Part shown: positions 61,162 to 64,000 of the stretch, piece by piece
How positions within the stretch are numbered: position 1 is the first letter of the stretch
Layout of the letters: each line of letters starts with the position of its first letter
Assembly (NCBI GenBank): GCA_028583405.1
Contig: CM053257.1
Location: 30,611,293-30,675,292 of the forward strand
Source of the DNA: Pogonophryne albipinna
Lineage: Eukaryota; Chordata; Actinopteri; Perciformes; Artedidraconidae
DNA: 64,000 nucleotides
Direction of reading: 5' to 3'
The notes under the pieces: model-generated
The model's input: only the letters and a program-made list of their open reading frames with translations
Told to the model about the DNA's origin: nothing
Databases searched by the model: none
Position numbers and translations under genes: made by a program

Positions 61162-61412
61162 TGTATAATTACATTTTATATATTCTAACTGTTTTGCAAT
61201 TTTCTATCATTTGTTTCTTTTTGTGTGCCATGTTCAAAATAAACGAGTTTCCAAGTAAGATCCTTATTGGAAATGCAGATATTATTACAGGAGACTGTTG
61301 CACAACATGAACATTGTGTTAGAAGTCTACACTGAAACTTAATTTAGAGCCGGAAAAATCGCGGGATCCGTGAATCCAGGTCAATGATCGCGAGAGACCA
61401 GTAGCCTACGAG

Positions 61413-61793
61413 GACTCAGAGCCGTAACATATAGCAGGCAGCAGATCCAGAGATCCAGCAGACTCGTCCCCATGCACGAATCTACAGCAGACTCAGCCCC
61501 TCCTCCGAGTCCCACGGCTCCCGCGAGTCCCACGGCTCCCGTGAGTCCCACGGCTCCCGCGACGAGTCGCAGCAGACTCAGAGATTTGCGGACTCACGGC
61601 TCACTCACGGCTCACGGCTCACGGCTCACTCACGGCTCACGGCTCACGGCTCACTCACGGCTCACGGGACTCTCGCGGGAGCCGGAGGAGGGGCTGAGTC
61701 TGCTGTAGATTCGTGCGTGGCGACCATAGACTGTATATAAAGATGGCGACGAGTCTGCTCTGGATCTGCTGCTATATGTTACGGCTCTGAGTC
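61413..61793. repeat. Inverted repeat (foldback) with a CACGGCTCACGG minisatellite loop
   Basis: The left arm from 61413 (GACTCAGAGCCGTAACATAT) pairs with the right arm ending 61793 (ATATGTTACGGCTCTGAGTC). Pairing continues inward through GAATCTACAGCAGACTCAGC and GCTGAGTCTGCTGTAGATTC. The right arm carries an insert of about 25 bp around ATAGACTGTATATAAAGATGG. The loop, about 61530-61675, is a tandem array of GGCTCACGGCTCAC words. Probably a foldback-type transposable element or hairpin-derived duplication. Confidence 0.8.
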
Positions 61794-61836
61794 CGCACGA
61801 GACACAAATATGTCATGATGGGGTCAAATAACTATG

Positions 61837-62007
61837 AAAAATAAGAAATTAATTAAAATGAACTGTTCATTTTATTAATTAATTAAAATGAACTGTTCAT
61901 TTTAATTAATTTCTTATTTTTAGAAATTAACTTTGAAAAATAAGAAATTAATTAAAATGAACATATATACTATGTTCATTTTAATTAATTTCTTATTTTT
62001 CAAAGTT
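61837..62007. repeat. Cluster of AT-rich perfect palindromes
   Basis: Arms 61929-61965 and 61971-62007 are perfect 37-bp reverse complements around a 5-base loop. Just left of them, 61837-61863 and 61895-61921 form a second 27-bp perfect pair using the same AAATAAGAAATTAATTAAAA sequence. Such structures extrude as cruciforms and are hard to sequence and assemble. They lie about 250 bp upstream of the hAT transposase start. Confidence 0.9.
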
Positions 62008-62255
62008 ATTTTATCATGGGTGGAGATACTTAGTGAAGTTGTTGCAGTGGTGATTTGTTGACCCCTTGACCCAATAAGGTACACTCTTCAAGACCTTTCT
62101 GATTGGAAGGTTAGGGGTAGTCCCCCTCCCCCTACTTGTCACCAACCATCCCCCACTATCAAGATTCTCCCAAAACACCTCAGACAGAAGTGACAAGAGA
62201 GAGTGACATTGACTGAGGATTATTTGCTAAAGATAAGAGGATTTTTTTGTTGGAG

Positions 62256-64000
62256 ATGAGTACTCGGAAAATAAGTGATATATGGATGCATTTTGTTGGA
62301 GTAAATCAGGCACAAGCAAGATGTCAGTATTGCAAAAACCTGATATCTGTTCATGGAGGGAGCACATCAAATATGAGGAGGCACTTAAAAACTAAGCACC
62401 CCACTGCACTTTTAGCAGACACTCAGCAGACCACAACAGGGACAGCAGAAGCAGCAGCGACAACATCTGCAACGGCATCAACCAGCACAGATTCAGGTGT
62501 GGCAAGTACATCAACTCAACTTGCAACAGCCACCACCACAGCACCACAAGCAGCCAGAAAAAGGCCAAAACAAACCACTATGGGAGGCTTTATAAACAGG
62601 CCCATTCAACCACTGCAGCAGAGTAAAGTGGACCAGGCTTTGGTTAAAATGATAGCCACTGATTTTCAACCGTTCACAATTGTTGAAGACAGGGGGTTCA
62701 GAGCATACACAGCGGCACTGGACCCATCATATGTGCTGCCAAGCAGAGGCACTATATCAAAGCGGATGCTGCCCAACCTTTTCGAAAAGGTCAGAGCTGA
62801 ACTCCAAGAGCAGATTAGGACTGCTCCTGCTGTATGTTTGACAACAGACTGCTGGACCTCCAACACAACAACAAGCTACATGTCAGTGACATGCCACTAC
62901 ATCACTGACTTTAAACTCAGATCCAATTTACTGGACTGTTTTGTTGTCGCAGAGTCGCACACATCCCAAAATCTGGCGCAAGAGTTGAGCCGGGTTGCAA
63001 AAGAGTGGGGCATTCAAGATAAAATTGCAGCCTGTGTCACTGACAATGCAAGCAACATTGTCAAGGCCGTGAATGACATTTTGAAGTGGAACCATGTGAG
63101 ATGCTTTGCTCACTTGCTGAATCTGACGGTCAGATCTTCAGTTCACCAAACTGAAATCCAGGCCTTAATTCTGAAGGTCAAATCTATCGCAGAGTATGTG
63201 CGCAGAAGCACAGTGGCCTCTGCAAAGCTTCGGGAAATGCAACTACAAATGGGGCAGGTCCAGTTGCGAATGAAGCAGGATGTAGCCACACGGTGGAATT
63301 CAACCTACTTCATGATGCAGCGTGCCATCGAAATCAAGGAACCTCTTGTCTCCACAATGGCACTGCTCAATCCACTGCTACCAGCCTTAACTCCCGAGGA
63401 ATGGGATATCACAAAGGAGGTGTGTGATATTCTTAAGCCCTTTGAAGAGGTGACTGTGGAGATGAGCTCAGAGAGGTATGTAAAAATAACGCAATTTTAT
63501 GAATTACATTTTTCATACATTATATGCTGTGTTGATGGTCATTAGTATAAGGCCTGATGGTCATTAGTAAAGAAGGCTGCAACTGCAAGAAACACAATTT
63601 CAATGACTATTTATTTTTTCACAGGTTTGTGACAGGCTCAAAAGCCATTCTGATGGCACGGGGGCTCCAGAGAATTGTTGCCCACAGGCAGAGAAACCCC
63701 TCCACCCACGAACCTGTCAAAGGGATGGTTAATTTCCTTGCAGCAGATTTGGAGAAAAGGTTTGGGCAAATTGAAAGGGTCAGAGTGCTTGCTGAAGCTA
63801 CACTTTTGGACCCTCGCTTCAAAAAGCATGCCTTTGTGATTGAAAGGAACGCAGAGGAAACTGTGTCAAGAGTGGTGGGAGCAGCAACACATGCGGCAAC
63901 ACCAACATTACCCAGCACAGAGGAGGAGGAGGAGGAGGAGGGTGGCACAACTGTGAATCCTCCAAGTGAGCCAGTGCCTCAATTCTGGGCTGACTTTGAG
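62256..64000 (+). CDS. hAT-superfamily transposase with BED zinc finger (partial, runs off the window)
   Basis: DNA-transposon transposase of the ZBED/hAT type, acting in the nucleus on element ends. Exon 1, 62256-63475, starts MSTRKISDIWMHF at the first ATG of the frame; a GT donor (GAGAG/GTATGT) follows, and exon 2 begins at 63625 after TTTTTTCACAG, keeping frame (SSER-FVTGSKA). The BED finger, about residues 5-50, has CQYC and the HLKTKH pair. A Ser/Thr/Ala-rich linker follows. The RNase-H-like catalytic region shows TTDCWTSNTTTSYMS, then VTDNASNIVKAV, CFAHLLNLTV and TRWNSTYFMM; exon 2 holds LLDPRFKK and a run of glutamates. No stop codon or frameshift occurs in what is visible. The C-terminal dimerisation domain would lie past 64000, so completeness and activity cannot be judged. 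It could instead be a domesticated ZBED-like gene. Confidence 0.88.

Overview
The window is vertebrate nuclear DNA, almost certainly from a teleost fish. Genes have short GT-AG exons, the intergenic DNA is AT-rich, and it is packed with fish-type repeats: non-autonomous hAT elements with 8-bp target duplications, TTAA-flanked MITEs and L2/Rex-like LINE tails. No bacterial, viral or CRISPR-type system is present. Gene models come from reading splice sites and frames by eye; nothing was aligned or searched.

Layout, left contig (1-31778): three tandem minus-strand copies of an SLC22 organic-anion transporter gene lie head to tail. Copy A (2832-5161) shows exons 1-8 and loses its last two exons off the left edge. 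Copy B (8104-17817) is complete, with ten exons summing to 1689 bp (562 aa). Copy C (20506-22803) keeps only exons 10, 9, 8 and part of 7 and is cut by a transposon-like element. Next comes an orphan plus-strand fragment of a plasma-membrane Ca2+ ATPase gene followed by two cysteine-rich exon-like pieces (26302-27355). The contig ends inside a minus-strand intronless gene encoding a long coiled-coil repeat protein.

An exactly 1000-base N gap (31779-32778) follows. Everything from 32779 to about 55187 then repeats 9608-31778 almost base for base (offset about 23.15-23.17 kb), including every transposon and its target duplications. The second copy starts directly after the gap and the first copy ends directly before it. 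The simplest reading is an assembly artefact: two overlapping contigs or haplotigs placed end to end. The real locus is probably about 22 kb shorter, with one SLC22 B gene, one C fragment, one Ca2+ ATPase fragment and one coiled-coil gene.

Beyond the duplicate, 52695-57738 gives the whole coiled-coil gene. It is a tandem array of 84- or 86-residue units, arranged over much of its length as a three-unit higher-order repeat of 762 bp, followed by a unique C-terminal coiled coil. The region 57.9-62.0 kb is gene-poor, with a hAT-like MITE, simple repeats, a roughly 380-bp inverted repeat and an AT-rich palindrome cluster. The window ends in a hAT-superfamily transposase with a BED zinc finger (62256 to beyond 64000).

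The points most worth following are the coiled-coil higher-order repeat, two transposon insertions sitting on SLC22 splice sites of copy B, the orphan Ca2+ ATPase/cysteine-rich exon cluster, and the likely false duplication.
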